Shown: positions 61,825 to 64,000 of the stretch, piece by piece
Numbering within the stretch: position 1 is the first letter of the stretch
Layout of the letters: each line of letters opens with the position of its first letter
Origin: Bacteroidota bacterium
Lineage (GTDB): Bacteria; Bacteroidota; Bacteroidia; UBA4408
Reading direction: 5' to 3'
Assembly (NCBI GenBank): GCA_016718805.1
Contig: JADKCP010000007.1
Span: 1 to 64,000, forward strand
DNA length: 64,000 nucleotides
Made by a program: the position numbers and the translations under genes
Notes under the pieces: model-generated
Databases searched by the model: none
What the model saw: the letters and a program-made list of their open reading frames with translations, nothing else
What the model was told of the DNA's origin: nothing

Positions 61825-63990
61825 ATGAACTTGAAAAAGTTACTTTTAGTTATCCTAACCAGTTTGGTTAATATTAATTTTACTTTAGCCTGTACCAATG
61901 GTACCGCATATAGCAGTCAAATTTTTAATGCACCTGTATTTAGTCCAACTATAATTACAAATGGTACAAGTACCTGCATAAATTCAGGTCAATATTTTAA
62001 AATGGGCACAAGCGCAGGGGTTTATTACCAAGTAAATTCAAGCATCAGTACCGATTATGTAACTGTTACTGACAACAATGGATTTTTAGTTGGATCAGGC
62101 AATCAGCCTTATATATTTCAAACCAATACCGTAAGTACCGTGCATATTTACATACATGCAAGTTCTTTATGTCCGTATGATAATTTATGTAGGGCAATTT
62201 CGGTTAGTTTAGGGCAAGTTGTTCCCTTTATAAATACTTATCCTAGCGTAACACAAATTACATCGACTACGGCAACTAGCGGCGGACTTATTACAAATAA
62301 CGGTTCATCCGCACCTAGCACCTTTGGAGTTGCATATTCAATAAACCCTAATCCAACAATTGCGAATACAAAAAAAATTGGTTCTAGTACCGGAGGAGGT
62401 TATTTTACTTGCAATCTTACCAACTTAAGTCCTAATACTACTTATTATCTGCGTGCTTATGCCACCAATTTGGCAGGCACCGGTTATGGTTCTCAGGTAA
62501 CTTTTACTACAGCACCAAGTGGCTGTTTAGGTACTACCCAAAGTCCATCCAACACCGTAAACGGTTCTATGAACGTTGGTCAAGTAAATACTGTAGCTTC
62601 ATGTGTCTATGCTGGTACTTACTCATACGTTAGTTTTTATGCCGGCAATTATACCATTAGCTCAAGCATTGCTACCGACATAATTACTGTTACTACTTCA
62701 AACAATGTTGTTGTTAGCAAGGGAAAAACTCCATTAGCTCTTTCTGTTCCATCGGGTAATGGTTTAAGAGTGCATATTCATAAGGATACTTTATGTGGCG
62801 CAGAAGCAACATGTAGAGTGATTACCTTTGTTCGGAATTCACAGAATTCATCTCCTTCCCTCATTACCACTTCTGTAAATTCAATTACTTTTTCATCGGC
62901 TAATGCTGGTGGTTATATCAATAATGCCGGTTCTGCTGCGGTTACATCACGCGGATTATGTTACTCAACTTCACCCAATCCAACAATTAGTGGAACTACG
63001 CTGCTAGCAGGTACCGGAACAGGTGTATTTTCAGTTTCGCTCATCGGATTAAACGCAGCAACTAAATATTACTTGCGCGCATTTGCAACAAATTCTACAG
63101 GAACTTCATATGGTCAGGAAATTTCTTTTACCACCTCCAATGCTGTATTAGCAAATGTAAGTACCAACAATGTAATCTTGATTACGGATACTACAGCTCA
63201 ATCGGGTGGTAACGTAACTAGCGCCGGTTCAGCACCTGTTACAGCAAAAGGAATATGCTACTCAACTAGTGCTAATCCTACCACAGCAGATATAGTAGTT
63301 AACGGAGGTTCAGGACTAGGTGGATTTACAAATAGTTTAGTGAATTTAACACCCGGCACTACCTATCATGTTAGAGCATTTGCAACCACTGCAGCAGGTA
63401 CATCTTATGGCATTAATCGTACTTTCACTACCACTGCTCCTATTTTAGCAACAATTTCAACTACTGCGGTCACAAACATAACTAGCACCACTGCTGTTAG
63501 CGGCGGAAATGTGTCAAGTGCCGGAGGATCCTCTGTTAGTTCAAGAGGTGTTTGTTATAGCACTTCACCCAATCCTACATTGGCCGACAATATTAATTCG
63601 GGAGGCAGTGGAACCGGTTTATTTACTAGCAACCTTAGTGGTTTGTTGCCTAATACTACTTATTATTTGAGAGCCTATGCAACCAACAATACCGGAACAG
63701 CATACGGCATCCAGGAAACTTTTACAACTAGCAACCCAACCTCAATTCTGACCCATTCATCTGATGAAACTGTACTTGTTGGTCCTAATCCTTTTATTGA
63801 TGAAATTTACATTGATTTAGGGCCAACTTCTAAACCACATTCCATTCGTATCTATGATTGTTTTGGTAGGATGGTTCAAACTGAGAATTTTAGTTCAACA
63901 CAAAAATTTATTGAAGTAAAGAAACTTCCAGGAGGTATTTATTTTATAGAGATAGATAGTATTGGCATGCATAAGTTGATTAAGAACTAA
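61825..63990 (+). CDS. Modular T9SS type A surface protein with two repeat families
   Basis: A 721-residue protein with a signal peptide (1-22). Two copies of a cysteine-bearing module lie at about 23-145 and 233-345 (SSISTDYVTVTDNNGF, SSIATDIITVTTSNN; each with a conserved Cys pair near its end). Four copies of an FN3-like module of about 95 residues are interleaved or follow, each with SGGxVxxxG.......G.CYSTSxNPT and a YYLRAYATNxxGTxYG strand. The first FN3-like copy sits between the two cysteine modules. The type A T9SS tail is at about 640-721 (VGPNPFIDEIYIDLGPTSKP). It is probably an adhesin or surface fibre. Confidence 0.87.
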   Translation: MNLKKLLLVILTSLVNINFTLACTNGTAYSSQIFNAPVFSPTIITNGTSTCINSGQYFKMGTSAGVYYQVNSSISTDYVTVTDNNGFLVGSGNQPYIFQTNTVSTVHIYIHASSLCPYDNLCRAISVSLGQVVPFINTYPSVTQITSTTATSGGLITNNGSSAPSTFGVAYSINPNPTIANTKKIGSSTGGGYFTCNLTNLSPNTTYYLRAYATNLAGTGYGSQVTFTTAPSGCLGTTQSPSNTVNGSMNVGQVNTVASCVYAGTYSYVSFYAGNYTISSSIATDIITVTTSNNVVVSKGKTPLALSVPSGNGLRVHIHKDTLCGAEATCRVITFVRNSQNSSPSLITTSVNSITFSSANAGGYINNAGSAAVTSRGLCYSTSPNPTISGTTLLAGTGTGVFSVSLIGLNAATKYYLRAFATNSTGTSYGQEISFTTSNAVLANVSTNNVILITDTTAQSGGNVTSAGSAPVTAKGICYSTSANPTTADIVVNGGSGLGGFTNSLVNLTPGTTYHVRAFATTAAGTSYGINRTFTTTAPILATISTTAVTNITSTTAVSGGNVSSAGGSSVSSRGVCYSTSPNPTLADNINSGGSGTGLFTSNLSGLLPNTTYYLRAYATNNTGTAYGIQETFTTSNPTSILTHSSDETVLVGPNPFIDEIYIDLGPTSKPHSIRIYDCFGRMVQTENFSSTQKFIEVKKLPGGIYFIEIDSIGMHKLIKN

Positions 63991-64000
63991 TCACAGCGGA

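Overview
The window looks like the chromosome of a member of the Bacteroidota. Evidence: AT-rich DNA; a complete MoxR/Bat (Bacteroides aerotolerance) operon; at least seven proteins with type IX secretion (T9SS) C-terminal sorting tails plus the T9SS regulator PorX; family-restricted genes (DUF4290, DUF2911, DUF4258); almost no Shine-Dalgarno sequences; and recurring TAnnTTTG promoter elements, the Bacteroidota -7 box. I do not recognise the species. It is neither a phage nor a plasmid, and I see no tRNA, rRNA, CRISPR array or intact insertion sequence.

Layout. 1-8.4 kb: a minus-strand aerotolerance operon moxR, DUF58, a BatD-like gene, batA, batB, batC, batD, batE, followed by the first codons of another gene. 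8.5-12.9 kb: truA, a PGM1-like ATP-grasp ligase, an MmcQ/YjbR protein and a LytS/LytTR two-component pair whose kinase is frameshifted. 13-19.1 kb: an FG-GAP/UnbV secreted protein, a DUF2911 protein, an OmpL-like porin and a lipoprotein whose FISUMP domain carries an insertion. 19.3-22 kb: a mosaic of a DUF3817 gene, two T9SS genes (one a fragment), the tail of an XRE regulator and a second, decayed DUF3817 3' end. 22-27.7 kb: a UvrD/PcrA helicase, a composite repeat cluster and an eight-repeat FN3 protein. 27.8-34 kb: psuG, a DEAD-box helicase, a frameshifted M16 peptidase, an O-methyltransferase and an acyl-CoA carboxylase beta chain. 34-45 kb: a T9SS protein lacking a start codon, a MazG/PRA-PH-like hydrolase, aroE, a DedA protein, a rhodanese, P5C dehydrogenase, and a run of a T9SS protein, a di-haem peroxidase and a CotH/lamin-tail protein. 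45-53 kb: a polytopic membrane protein, adenine deaminase, DUF4290 and a paired active/inactive M16 peptidase. 53-60 kb: PhoH2, a DUF4258 protein, alanine dehydrogenase, tsaE, porX and an HD phosphohydrolase. 60-64 kb: a frameshifted lpxD, a palindrome cluster and a modular T9SS protein.

How the genes connect. The largest functional unit is the MoxR-VWA (Bat) system of the cell envelope. The T9SS cargo genes are scattered, and PorX (57.2-58.7 kb) is the only T9SS regulator visible. Three conserved genes (the LytS kinase, an M16 peptidase and lpxD) each need one small indel to be restored, all in short A runs or a TA repeat. A fourth gene has lost its ATG. This points to consensus error or a draft or metagenome assembly at least as much as to real decay. 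I found no convincing novel defence or biosynthetic system. The best leads are the PGM1-like ligase, the FISUMP domain with its insertion, the 19.3-22 kb mosaic and the repeat clusters.
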